DNA from: an uncultured Prevotellaceae bacterium
GTDB taxonomy: Bacteria > Bacteroidota > Bacteroidia > Bacteroidales > Bacteroidaceae
NCBI GenBank assembly: GCA_902799905.1
Contig: CADCCB010000027.1
Span: 1 to 40,239, forward strand
Direction of reading: 5' to 3'
DNA: 40,239 nt
In this document: positions 16,570 through 26,700 of the stretch, piece by piece
How positions within the stretch are numbered: position 1 is the first letter of the stretch
How the letters are laid out: each line of letters starts with the position of its first letter
Position numbers and translations under genes: made by a program
The notes under the pieces: generated by a model
What the model was told of the DNA's origin: nothing
What the model saw: the letters and a program-made list of their open reading frames with translations, nothing else
The model's database searches: none

Positions 16570-16600
16570 CAAAGGTACTAATAATATATTAAACCGCAAA
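16570..16600 (-). promoter_or_regulatory. asnA promoter
   Basis: On the minus strand TTTG (complement of 16597-16600), a 19-bp spacer and TACCTTTG (complement of 16570-16577) form a full consensus promoter about 24 bp before the ATG. Confidence 0.83.
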
Positions 16601-16737
16601 ACTTTTTACTAAAAATCTTTCCAAATAGATATAATTTGTTGACTTTTGCTATCTTTTTGAAACCGCAACACTATCTACGCAACCTCGTTTCTTGTATTAA
16701 ATAATGTATAATTGACACGTAATTCACTTTTATTTCG

Positions 16738-16745
16738 TAATTTTG
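16738..16745 (+). promoter_or_regulatory. -7 element for the PL11-GH3 operon
   Basis: TAATTTTG at 16738-16745 fits TAnnTTTG, 40 bp before the PL11 start. No TTTG lies at -33; only TTGACA at 16712-16717 is near. A weak core promoter would suit a gene dependent on an activator. Confidence 0.5.
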
Positions 16746-16785
16746 CAACCAAAACCAGATTACTAACTCGAATTAACTTAAAAAG

Positions 16786-19700
16786 ATGAAGAAACTATTA
16801 CCAATAGTCATGGCTGCGCTTATGGTGTTGACAAACCACGCCTTCGCACAGCGAACAACCGACAAACTGGATCGTGGACTCGTGGCTATACCTTCTGGTT
16901 CAGGTGCTTTTGTGAGTTGGCGTATCTTCGCTGAAGAATATTACGACACCGAGTACAACCTGTACCGTGACGGCACGCCAGTAAACACCACCCCCCTGAA
17001 AGTATCAAACTATTATGATCCTAACGGAAAGGCTGGATGCTCCTACCAGGTGGCTCCCGTGGTACGCGGAAAGGAACAAAACCGATGCAAAGCGGTGCCT
17101 CGCCAAAGCGCACAGTACACACAGTTTGCAGTAGGGAAACTCTATTCGCGCCGCGGCACCGACATCACTGACAGTTACGACATCAACGATATCGCTCTGG
17201 CCGACGTTGATGGCGACGGCGTGAGCGAGTTCATCTTGAAGCGCAACTATACGCCCGACAAGTTGTCAGTGAACAACGACTCGGCCTACAATGTACTCGA
17301 CTGCTACAAACTGGACGGCCAGCGGCTGTGGTATATCGACCTGGGGCCCAACATGGTGTCAGGCCCTGATGAGCAGTATGATGCCGTGGGCTACGACTGG
17401 GACGGCGACGGGTGTGCCGAGGTGCTGATGCGTGGTGCCGACAACATGATTATCCACCACTCCGACGGCTCGACAACGAACATTGGCAACATGAATATCA
17501 ACACTCGCGGCTCGGTGCTCTCCGATGCCAATATGGCTTATACAAACCAAGGAAACGAGTATCTGCTCTATATGGAGGGTGCCACCGCTAAGCCCTATCA
17601 GATTGGTTCTGGCTCTACACCCAACTGGATTGCCTATCCCCTGCCTCGCGGCAATGCCAGCGACTGGGGCGACGGCTATGGCCACCGTTCCACCAAACAC
17701 TACTTTGGTGCACCATTCTTGGATGGTCGCAACCCCTATATCTTCCTGGGCCGTGGCTGCTACACCAAGCATCACATGAAGGCTTTTTCAGTGAACCCCA
17801 AGACACACAAACTGACACTGTATTGGGAGTGGAAGGGTGAGTCATGGCCTTGGTCTGGACAGGGTTACCACAACTTCGGCATTGCCGACGTAGACTGGGA
17901 TGGCCGCGACGAGATATGCTTCGGCTCGATGGTCATCGATGATAATGGCAAGGGGCTTCACACGACAGGTTTTGGACACGGCGATGCCCAGCACTGCTCA
18001 GACTTTGACCCCTACCGCCACGGACAGGAGATATTCGCCTGCAACGAGGACTCGCCTGCCATGAACTACCGTGACGGCACAACGGGCAAGATCTACTATC
18101 GTCTGCAGTCGACTAGCGATGACGGACGTGCCCTGTGTGGTAATTTCTCCAACGAGTATCCTGGTGCCATAGGACACTCCAGCCAGTCAGCCACCATCTC
18201 GTGCGTTGCCGACAAGGCCATCAGCGATGGCCCAACGGGCTTCACCAACAACTGGCGCATCTACTGGGACGGCGATCTGCTGGAAGAGGGTCTCGATGGT
18301 GCCAACAGCCGTGAGGGTGCTGCCCGCGTATTCAAGGCCAACGGCAGTATTGTGTTTACAGCCGACGGTACTGCCAACTGTAACTGGACAAAGAACACCC
18401 CCTCTGCAGCAGGCGACGTACTGGGTGACTGGCGCGAGGAGATCATCGTCAGAACCAGTGATAATAAATATGTACGCGTGTATACAACTAATATAAAGAC
18501 ATCCTATCGCAACTACACACTGTGGCACGACCACCAGTACCGTCAGGGCATGGTGTGGGAGAGCATGGGCTACAACCAGCCGCCCCACGCCAGTTACTTC
18601 CTGGGTGAACTCGAGGGTATCACCATTGCTCCCCCACCCCTCACCAACACTAACCGCGTCATTATGTCCAATGGTTCCGCCATCGGAAAAGACCTTGACG
18701 ACCAGCATGTCATGGTCTGTGAGACCAACGACACCAAGATCACCGTGACCGATGGTGCTAAGCCTTGGATTGCCACATTCAACGTGCCCTCATGGGTACA
18801 GGGTACCAACAGCACTGTAACCAATGGTACAGGAAAGATCAACTACACCTACTACACCTGCGATGTCGAGGGTGGAGCCTTTGCCGGTTCCATGCGCCTC
18901 ATCAAGCAGGGCGACGGCATTCTGAACCTGCCGAAGGTGGACCAGCAATATACGGGCGAGACCAATATCTGGGCAGGAACAGTGAACTTCGACGGTACGC
19001 TCAAGCACTCGTCACTCTGGCTGAACCGTTTTGCTGAACTGAACAGTGACGGCGGTATATTCCGCCGAATCAAGATGGACTACGATGCTAAGTTGCGTCC
19101 AGGTCGTGCCGACAACAAGGGAACACTGACCACCGACTCCCTCTTGCTGGGCTTCGGTTCGCGCGTCATCTTCGACATCTATGGTGACAAGACTGCCGAC
19201 CAGGTAAACGCCAAACTGCTGACTATCGAGACCAAGTCGTGGCAGTATGGTCCTCAGTACCTCACACCCGTGTTCGAATTTGTCAACCATGCCGACGAAG
19301 GCATCCAAGCCGGCAAATATCTCCTTGGCGAGGTAGAGACTATCACTGGCAACCTTCAGGACATACGTATTGAGGGTATCAGCACTAAATTCAAATGTAC
19401 CCTCTCACAAGAGGAAGGAAAACTCTATCTCAACATCTCGACGATGCGCGATGCCACGAAAGTGACCTGGCAGGCTACTGACAGCAATATCTGGGACCGC
19501 GGTATCACTGAGAATTTTGTCGATGAAATGGGAGAAAAACTGACATTCGTAACAGGCGATAGAGTACTCTTCAACGATGATGCGACGAAGCGTACCGTTA
19601 CATTGTCTGGCGAACTGGAAGCCGACAGCGTGATTGTTGACAATACCACCGCCTATACATTCAGCGGCGACGGATTCCTAGTGGGTAATACCAAACTGGT

Positions 19701-21294
19701 GAAACGCGGTAAGGGCAATCTTACTATCAATAATGACAACACTTATAAAGGCGGTACACGCATATCAGGTGGATCACTCATCGTGAAGTCACTGTCAAAC
19801 TCCACTCAAGAAAAGGGCAACCTGGGTGCCAACGCCACCCAGATAGTTATAGAGAACGGAGCAGAACTGCGCACCTCAGCAGCCGTCACCAACGGAATGG
19901 CCATCAAGATGGAGGGTGATCAGGGCGGTGTCATCAATAATACAGCCGATTTCATCTCCAACTATGCCATGAGCGGTACTATGCTCACCAAGAAAGGCTC
20001 TGGATGGATGAAACTCAATGTCAGCAACTCATCACTCAACAAACTGATCATCGCTGCAGGCACTGTTCAGTGTATCAACGCAAACACGCCTGCCAAGGCT
20101 GTGGAGTATCAAGGCGGTACACTCAGAGAGAACACAGGGTCGAGTTATGCCGTCAGCGTTCCAAAGAACAAGACTGGCGCCTGGTATCTGGCTAACCGCT
20201 CTACCTATACCAATAAAGTCACTGGTGAGGGCACGCTGACCATCTACTGCGTCACAGAGAAAGGTAGTAACTATTATGCTACGCGTACCCCTATACAATG
20301 CAACTTCGCCGATTTCGAAGGCACCCTCAAGCCGACATCCAGCCTTGACGACCCAGCCGTCCTGCGCTTCACACTGGACACCTCGACGGGCATGCCCAAG
20401 GGAACGATGAATATTGCAGAAAAGGTCGAGATACAGAACAGCGGCCGCACCTTCCGTATCGGCAAGGTCTCCGGCACTGGTGCCCTAGGTGGCAGTTGCA
20501 CCTTCAGCAATGGGGCCAGCGTAGGAGCCAACACCTGGCAGGTGGGTAATGATGACAATTGGACCTCAAACGTGCAGGTCGTCTCCAATGCCAACCTGGT
20601 GAAGGTAGGAACTGGCAAGGTGACATGGGCTGCCGCTAACACCAACACAGGTTCTACGACTGTCAATGAAGGCGAACTGGGCATCAACTCTTCCACAAAA
20701 CTGGGCACAGGCCGTCTGACCGTCTCCAAGGTAGCCACACTCTCTGGCACCAACACAGCAAATAACGCACTGGCCAATACCTCGGTAGCCATTAACGGTA
20801 CCTTACGCCCAGGAACCTATAGTGGAGCCACCACTGGCACCATCAACTTCGCCTCTAAACCTGTCACCATCACTTCGGATGGTGTACTCGAGATTGGCGC
20901 ATCACGCTGTGCTACCGCTACTTCTGCAGGCTGTACCACCATCAGCGGTATCAGCACACTCACTATCAACGGCACCATCCGCATCACCCCGTCAGCCACC
21001 AACACCCTGCAACCTGGCGACAGCATCCGCATCTTCAGTGCGACGACCTTTGCCGGCACGCCGAAGATTGAAGCACAGAACGGTATCGAGTGGGATGATA
21101 GCCGCATTGCCGAGGGCTTACTCTTCGTGAAGAATGTTGATACAGGCATCAATGCCCAACACTCAACGCTTAACGCTCAACCCTACAATATCTACGACCT
21201 GCGCGGCCGCCTCATCCGTGAGCGAGCCACATCGACCGAGGGACTCCGTCCTGGTGTCTATGTCATCGACGGCCGTAAGATTGTCGTGAGATAA
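16786..21294 (+). CDS. PL11 rhamnogalacturonan lyase fused to autotransporter-type beta-repeats
   Basis: This is a 1502-residue secreted protein (signal peptide about 1-21, ending AFAQ). Residues of about 22-620 form a PL11 eight-bladed propeller, with the N-terminal DRGLVAIPSGSGAFVSWR and calcium-binding loops DVDGDG (140-145), DWDGDG and DVDWDG. It should cut rhamnogalacturonan-I between galacturonate and rhamnose by beta-elimination. The usual enzyme ends near here; the remaining 880 residues are unusual. They carry at least four units like the autotransporter-associated beta-strand repeat (about 702-737, 967-1003, 1064-1095 and 1269-1302; pattern LxKxGxGxLxL...YxGxTxIxxGxL). The C-terminus is a YDLRGRL...GRKIVVR tail. 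A heptamer run encodes the linker before the tail. GH3 follows by 36 bp, so the two form an operon. Confidence 0.92.
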   Translation: MKKLLPIVMAALMVLTNHAFAQRTTDKLDRGLVAIPSGSGAFVSWRIFAEEYYDTEYNLYRDGTPVNTTPLKVSNYYDPNGKAGCSYQVAPVVRGKEQNRCKAVPRQSAQYTQFAVGKLYSRRGTDITDSYDINDIALADVDGDGVSEFILKRNYTPDKLSVNNDSAYNVLDCYKLDGQRLWYIDLGPNMVSGPDEQYDAVGYDWDGDGCAEVLMRGADNMIIHHSDGSTTNIGNMNINTRGSVLSDANMAYTNQGNEYLLYMEGATAKPYQIGSGSTPNWIAYPLPRGNASDWGDGYGHRSTKHYFGAPFLDGRNPYIFLGRGCYTKHHMKAFSVNPKTHKLTLYWEWKGESWPWSGQGYHNFGIADVDWDGRDEICFGSMVIDDNGKGLHTTGFGHGDAQHCSDFDPYRHGQEIFACNEDSPAMNYRDGTTGKIYYRLQSTSDDGRALCGNFSNEYPGAIGHSSQSATISCVADKAISDGPTGFTNNWRIYWDGDLLEEGLDGANSREGAARVFKANGSIVFTADGTANCNWTKNTPSAAGDVLGDWREEIIVRTSDNKYVRVYTTNIKTSYRNYTLWHDHQYRQGMVWESMGYNQPPHASYFLGELEGITIAPPPLTNTNRVIMSNGSAIGKDLDDQHVMVCETNDTKITVTDGAKPWIATFNVPSWVQGTNSTVTNGTGKINYTYYTCDVEGGAFAGSMRLIKQGDGILNLPKVDQQYTGETNIWAGTVNFDGTLKHSSLWLNRFAELNSDGGIFRRIKMDYDAKLRPGRADNKGTLTTDSLLLGFGSRVIFDIYGDKTADQVNAKLLTIETKSWQYGPQYLTPVFEFVNHADEGIQAGKYLLGEVETITGNLQDIRIEGISTKFKCTLSQEEGKLYLNISTMRDATKVTWQATDSNIWDRGITENFVDEMGEKLTFVTGDRVLFNDDATKRTVTLSGELEADSVIVDNTTAYTFSGDGFLVGNTKLVKRGKGNLTINNDNTYKGGTRISGGSLIVKSLSNSTQEKGNLGANATQIVIENGAELRTSAAVTNGMAIKMEGDQGGVINNTADFISNYAMSGTMLTKKGSGWMKLNVSNSSLNKLIIAAGTVQCINANTPAKAVEYQGGTLRENTGSSYAVSVPKNKTGAWYLANRSTYTNKVTGEGTLTIYCVTEKGSNYYATRTPIQCNFADFEGTLKPTSSLDDPAVLRFTLDTSTGMPKGTMNIAEKVEIQNSGRTFRIGKVSGTGALGGSCTFSNGASVGANTWQVGNDDNWTSNVQVVSNANLVKVGTGKVTWAAANTNTGSTTVNEGELGINSSTKLGTGRLTVSKVATLSGTNTANNALANTSVAINGTLRPGTYSGATTGTINFASKPVTITSDGVLEIGASRCATATSAGCTTISGISTLTINGTIRITPSATNTLQPGDSIRIFSATTFAGTPKIEAQNGIEWDDSRIAEGLLFVKNVDTGINAQHSTLNAQPYNIYDLRGRLIRERATSTEGLRPGVYVIDGRKIVVR
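21157..21184 (+). repeat. Heptamer run in the PL11 C-terminal linker
   Basis: Units CAACACT, CAACGCT, TAACGCT and CAACCCT are in register, with a degenerate CAATGCC before them. They encode the linker AQHSTLNAQPY just before the C-terminal tail. Confidence 0.7.
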
Positions 21295-21330
21295 GCCAAC
21301 CAGCCCATCTACTTAACAATCACATATCGA

Positions 21331-23574
21331 ATGAAGAAAACTTTATTATTCACCTTACTGGCAGTGGCTTCGGTCACTGCCAGTTGGGCACAGAAGATGC
21401 CCTATCAAGACCCCACCCTGCCCGTTGATCAGCGTGTGGACGACCTGATGCAGCGACTGACGCTGGAAGAGAAGACAAAATTGATGATGAACTCATCGCC
21501 TGCCATCCCCCGCCTGGGCATTCCCCAGTTCGACTGGTGGAGCGAGGCTCTGCATGGTGTGGGGCGCAATGGTCTAGCCACCGTCTTCCCTTCTTGCATT
21601 GGCATGGCCTGCTCGTTCGACGATGATCTCATCGAACGTATCTACGTGGCCGTCAGCGACGAGGCTCGCGCCAAGAACACCCAGCAACGCCGCGAGGGTA
21701 AGCCCATTGCCAGGTATCAGGCCCTGTCGTTTTGGACGCCCAACATCAACATCTTCCGTGACCCACGTTGGGGCCGTGGTCAGGAGACCTACGGTGAGGA
21801 TCCATTTATGAATGCTCGGATGGGCCTCCGCGTCGTCCGCGGCTTGCAAGGCACACAAATAGCAAATAGTAAATATTTTAAACTCCATGCCTGCGCCAAG
21901 CATTTCGCCGTGCATAGCGGACCGGAGAAGACACGCCATTTCTTCAATATCGAGGACCTGCCAGCCCGTGATCTCTGGGAGACCTACCTGCCAGCCTTCA
22001 AGACGCTGGTGCAGGAGGGCAACGTACAGCAGGTGATGTGTGCCTATCAGCGTTTCGAGGGTGACCCCTGCTGCGGTTCTAACCGTCTGTTACAACAGAT
22101 ATTGCGCGATGAATGGGGTTTCAAAGGACTGGTGGTCAGCGATTGCGGTGCCATTGACGATTTCTACAAGCCCATGCGCCATGAGGTATCGGCAGACTCT
22201 GCTGCCGCATCGGCCAAGGCTGTGCTCAGTGGTACCGACGTGGAGTGCGGGCGCAGTTACCGCAGTCTGCCCCAGGCCGTGCGCCGTGGCGACATCAGTG
22301 AGGAGCAGATCAATGTCAGCGTGCGCCGACTGCTGAAAGGCCGCTTCGAACTGGGCAACTTCGATGCCGACTCACTGGTGGAGTGGACCAATATCCCCAC
22401 AAGTGTCATTTCATCGAAAGAACATCGTGACTTGGCCCGTCAGATGGGTCGCGAGCAGATGGTATTGCTCAAGAACAACGGCATACTCCCTCTCCAGTTG
22501 GAGAGGGCTGGGGAGAGGCTCCTCGTGATGGGCCCCAACGCTGCTGACAGCACCATGCTCTGGGGTATATACTTCGGCACGCCCGCCCATACCGTCACAC
22601 CTTTGGAGGGCATTGAGGCCCGACTGGGCCATGTGCCGTTCGTACAGGCCTGCGACATCACCAGCATGACCGTAGAACAGAAAGCCATCGGTAAGAGCAC
22701 CGAGACGGCAGACGGTAGCACAACACTGCAGATGAAGACCACTGGCACAAAGACCTATACCATTGCTGAGATTCTCCAGTCAGCCCGCGAGGCGGAGACC
22801 ATCATCTTCGTTGGGGGTATCTCCCCTAATCTTGAGAAGGAACAGGCAAAAGTCAGTGTGCCCGGTTTCGACGGCGGCGACCGCACCAGCATCGAACTGC
22901 CCCAGGTGCAACGCGACATCCTGCGTGCTCTTCATGAGGCTGGCAAGAAGATTGTCTTCGTCAACTGCAGCGGATCGGCTGTGGCACTGGCCCCAGAGAT
23001 GGAGACCTGCGATGCCATCGTCCAGGCCTGGTATGCTGGTGAGCAGGGAGGCCATGCACTGGCCGACGTGCTCTTTGGCGACTATAACCCCAGCGGCAAA
23101 CTGGCTGTCACCTTTTACAAGGATGACTCGCAACTCCCCCCGTTCGACGAGTACAAAATGGCGAACCGTACCTATCGTTTCTTCCAGGGCGAGCCGTTGT
23201 TCCCCTTCGGATTTGGTCTCAGTTACACCACGTTTAATGTGACAAATGAGAAGTTAAACGTGAAAAGTGACGGAAGCGTGGAGGTGACTGCCATAGTGAA
23301 GAATACGGGAAAACGTGAGGGCACAGAGATCGTGCAGGTTTACCTACGCCGCCCAGGTGATGTCGGCGGCCCGCTGAAAACCCTCCGCGGCTATGCCCGC
23401 GTCAACCTGCAACCAGGCGAGCAGCAGACGGTGACCATCGACTTGCCCCGTGAACGCTTCGAATGGTGGGATGCCCAGTCGAACACCATGCGTGTGCTTC
23501 CTGGCAAATATGAAGTACTCGTGGGTACCTCCAGTGCTGACAAGGACTTGAAGGCTCTGACCGTCAATATATAA
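21331..23574 (+). CDS. GH3 beta-glycosidase (xylosidase/glucosidase-like), secreted
   Basis: This is a 747-residue protein with a signal peptide (about 1-20, SWAQ), the two GH3 catalytic domains and a C-terminal fibronectin-like domain (about 650-745). The catalytic nucleophile is Asp271 in LVVSDCGAIDDF. KHFAVHSGPE (190-199) and the DWWSEALHGVGR start are typical of GH3 beta-xylosidases and related exo-enzymes. It likely releases terminal sugars from pectin or hemicellulose oligomers in the periplasm. It lacks a PA14 insert and also lacks the GRKVVIK-type tail of its neighbours. Three foreign-looking stretches lie in loops: AT-rich heptamers at 21857-21877, a palindrome at 22488-22507 and heptamers at 23239-23273. 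Substrate cannot be fixed from sequence. Confidence 0.92.
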   Translation: MKKTLLFTLLAVASVTASWAQKMPYQDPTLPVDQRVDDLMQRLTLEEKTKLMMNSSPAIPRLGIPQFDWWSEALHGVGRNGLATVFPSCIGMACSFDDDLIERIYVAVSDEARAKNTQQRREGKPIARYQALSFWTPNINIFRDPRWGRGQETYGEDPFMNARMGLRVVRGLQGTQIANSKYFKLHACAKHFAVHSGPEKTRHFFNIEDLPARDLWETYLPAFKTLVQEGNVQQVMCAYQRFEGDPCCGSNRLLQQILRDEWGFKGLVVSDCGAIDDFYKPMRHEVSADSAAASAKAVLSGTDVECGRSYRSLPQAVRRGDISEEQINVSVRRLLKGRFELGNFDADSLVEWTNIPTSVISSKEHRDLARQMGREQMVLLKNNGILPLQLERAGERLLVMGPNAADSTMLWGIYFGTPAHTVTPLEGIEARLGHVPFVQACDITSMTVEQKAIGKSTETADGSTTLQMKTTGTKTYTIAEILQSAREAETIIFVGGISPNLEKEQAKVSVPGFDGGDRTSIELPQVQRDILRALHEAGKKIVFVNCSGSAVALAPEMETCDAIVQAWYAGEQGGHALADVLFGDYNPSGKLAVTFYKDDSQLPPFDEYKMANRTYRFFQGEPLFPFGFGLSYTTFNVTNEKLNVKSDGSVEVTAIVKNTGKREGTEIVQVYLRRPGDVGGPLKTLRGYARVNLQPGEQQTVTIDLPRERFEWWDAQSNTMRVLPGKYEVLVGTSSADKDLKALTVNI
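21857..21877 (+). repeat. Three AT-rich heptamers in GH3
   Basis: AAATAGC, AAATAGT and AAATATT in register (21 bp, seven codons) stand out from the GC-rich surroundings. They fall between GLQG and KLHACAKHF, a loop of variable length in this family. Confidence 0.55.
22488..22507 (+). repeat. REP-like palindrome inside GH3
   Basis: CCCTCTCC and GGAGAGGG form a perfect 8-bp stem with loop AGTT, followed by CTGGGGAGAGG. It encodes the loop after NNGILPL, before the LLVMGPNA strand. Palindromes of this kind are, from memory, normally intergenic in Bacteroidetes. Confidence 0.65.
23239..23273 (+). repeat. Heptamer run in the GH3 fibronectin-domain junction
   Basis: GTGACAA, ATGAGAA, GTTAAAC, GTGAAAA and GTGACGG lie in one 7-bp register and encode VTNEKLNVKSDG. 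The pair GTGAAAA-GTGA also opens the asnA hairpin at 15428. Confidence 0.6.
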
Positions 23575-23598
23575 AAAAGACCGATTTTATCGAATATA

Positions 23599-23633
23599 GG
23601 CGGGGCTGCGATTGCAGTTCCGCCTTTAGTTTT
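23599..23633 (+). terminator. Terminator after GH3
   Basis: An 11-bp stem with two G-U pairs (23599-23609 with 23614-23624, loop GATT) is followed by TTTAGTTTT. It ends the PL11-GH3 operon ahead of the separate CE8 promoter. Confidence 0.72.
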
Positions 23634-23665
23634 CTCATCTGTGAAAAGATTTTAACTTAATTTGT

Positions 23666-23696
23666 TTTGCACTACCAAACATTCTTCGTATCTTTG
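23666..23696 (+). promoter_or_regulatory. Promoter for the first CE8 gene
   Basis: TTTG at 23666-23669, a 19-bp spacer and TATCTTTG at 23689-23696 match the consensus exactly. The leader to the ATG at 23757 is about 55 bases, AT-rich, with no strong Shine-Dalgarno, as usual for this group. Confidence 0.87.
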
Positions 23697-23756
23697 TACC
23701 CAAATTGATATTTTACTAAAACAACAACAATTTATTATTAACTAAAAACAAAGCGT

Positions 23757-26700
23757 ATGAAGTACAAACTATTACGATTATCGTTCTTGAGTATGCTTGT
23801 CATGCTGTTTGTAGGCGGTGCTTGGACACCCAGTAGAGCAGCAACGGTTAACTACGAGAAGATCACTTCCGTAGACGACTTGACCAATGGCGAGTATCTC
23901 ATTGTTTATGAAACAGGCAACGTAGCATTCAACGGAGGTCTTGCGACCTTGGATGCTTCAGAGAACACCATTGCCGTAGAGATTACGGATGGAAAGATTG
24001 CCAGTTCGAATGAAGTCAATGGTGCCATTTTCCTCATCGAAAAATGGCAGAATGGCCACTACACCCTAAAGGCGGGTGGCGAAAACTATATTGGCGTCAG
24101 TTCCAACAGCAATGGTCTGAAACAAACCGACAATCAGGATGCCTATCTGCACGATATTTCCTTTGATGACGACGGAAATGTGATAATTGCAGCCGTTTTT
24201 GACGGTTCAACTATGACACTCCGATATAACAAGGCTTCCAATCAGCTTCGTTTTCGCTACTATAAGAGCGGCCAAGAGGCTATCCAACTATATAAGAAGG
24301 TAACAACTTCTGGCGGTGGTGACGACAATCCTGACACTCGCGTTACTACTGCAGTGACGCTGACTGAGGGTTATGCCACGACTGGTGAAGTCGGTAGTAG
24401 AATCGCATTACCACGATATACGGTAACCACTGCCATTGGTTCAGTTCTTGAGAGTGCTATCGTGACATGGGAAAGTTCCAACACGAATGTAGCCACCATC
24501 GATGCTGAGAACAAGGTCATCAATCTGATTGCTGCCGGTACAACTACCATTAAGGCCACATACGCCGGTGACGAGACCAACTACAAGCCCAGCACTGCCA
24601 GTTACACATTAACAGTCAATTCTCAGGCTATTACAATTACATCTCTTTATGAACTGCAGAATCAGGTAACCTCCACAAGCACACCTGCCAACATCACGTT
24701 TCGCGATGTGCAGGTCGTTTATGTAAATGGCAACAATGCATACCTTGCCGATGCTAATGGCTATGGTGCACTGCTTTATACTAAAAATCATGGATTGGAG
24801 GCTGGTCAGGTGCTGAATGGCACCAACGCAGCAAAAATCGTGCTCTATCAGGGCAATGCAGAGATAACCGACTTTACAAAAGAAGGTCTGACGATTAGCA
24901 AGGCAGAGGTAACACCAACAGTTACCACAATTAATGCTATCACTAAAGCACAGCAGAGCACACTGGTTACGCTGAAGAATGTTACCGCTTCCGTATCGGA
25001 AGATGGCAAGACCATCACACTTGCTGATGGTGACAAGACTATCACCTTCTATGACAAATTTAAGACCAATGTCACCATTAAGAATGGAAAGTCATATGAT
25101 ATTACAGGCGTTATAGTTCTATATAACGAAACTATCGAAATCTGTCCCCGCACGGCTGACGATGTCGCAAAGGTTCAGGCACAGCCCGAGCAGTGGAAAT
25201 GGGCAGACATCAAAGCCGACTTTACCAACCAGAGCTTCTTTACCGAGGCTGACGCCAACGGTGCTACTGCCGGTCTGAAGATGAACGAGGACGGTACGTT
25301 TACACGTGTAGTTGCCGACGATGCTACGGCAAATGCTGTCATCAGCGGTAAATGGCACTCTAAGGAGCACGGTATCAGTAATTTCTCAGCTACTGTTAAG
25401 GTTGAAGGTCCTGTAAAGATTATCCTTGGTACCTGTGCATGGGGTGGCAATGTCACCGTGAAGAATGCTGAAGGTACAGAAGTTGTACCCAGTTTCACAA
25501 CCAATACAGGTGCATGCTATCACCAAGACATGGCTAAGAACGTCGTCGCTGCTTACTATACAGGTGAAGCAACCACGCTTACCATTGCTGGTGGCAGTTA
25601 CGTTCCTTTCTTTGCCGTATTGAAAGTTAATCCAGAAGACATTCCTCATACCGCAAAGGTTACTTTCGCATTAGGCGAGAGCGGTGCTGAAGGTGTTTTG
25701 CCTGATGCTATTGAAAAGAATATCGGCGAGAAGGTTAAGATTCCTGCCAACACCACACTCTATGCTGAGGGTAAGACGCTGACAACATGGACTGACGGCA
25801 CCAACCAGTATAAGGCTGGTGACGAAATCACATTGGCGGAGAATGTCACACTGGCTCCCGTTTTCACTGCCAACGAAGTATCACTGGCCGACCGCACGTC
25901 AGCCGTCCATCTGGAATGGCCTCTCGGTGTGAGCAGTGGTGCTGGTAAGATTAACATAGAAGGCAAGAAAGGCATCATCGTTTGTCAGACTGATGTCAAC
26001 GGCAAGAAGATCGACGTGAAAATGGACGTTGACGCTACCAGTGGTAAGATAAACAACGAACGTGGTGATCAATGGGCACAAGTCAACGCTGGAACGAAGT
26101 TTACCATTCCTTCTTGCAAGGGTGCCTACATCGCCATAGAAGCCTACGAGGACATCACCACAACCACCATCGACGGTAAGACCGACTATACTCACGGCCA
26201 GAACATTGCATACACGGCAACGGCTAATACTGAGACCATCGACATCGTTATTGGCGACGGCAAATACTACAGCATCGTCAAGGTTGATTTGCCCGTCGTT
26301 GCACAGGAAGAGTCTAAGTTTGTTGACATCAAGGCAGACTTCACCAACCAGAGTTTCTTCACAACGGCTGATGCCGAAATGACAAGAGCTGGCTTGAAGA
26401 TGAACCAGGACGGCACATTCACCCGTGTGAGTGTCGAAGACGAGACTGCCAACGCAATTATCACGGGTAAGTACCACTCTGACGATCATGGCATCAGCAA
26501 CTTCATGGCAATGGTCGATGTAGAAGGTCCCGTGAAGATTACGATGGGAACTTGTGCATGGGGTGGCGACGTCACTGTCCAGACCCAGAATGGAGCCAAC
26601 CTAACAACCATTGGTACATTCAACACCAATACCGGTGCTTGCTATCACAACGATAAGGAGAACAATGTCGTTTCATTCTACTACAAGGAAGAGGTTGCTA

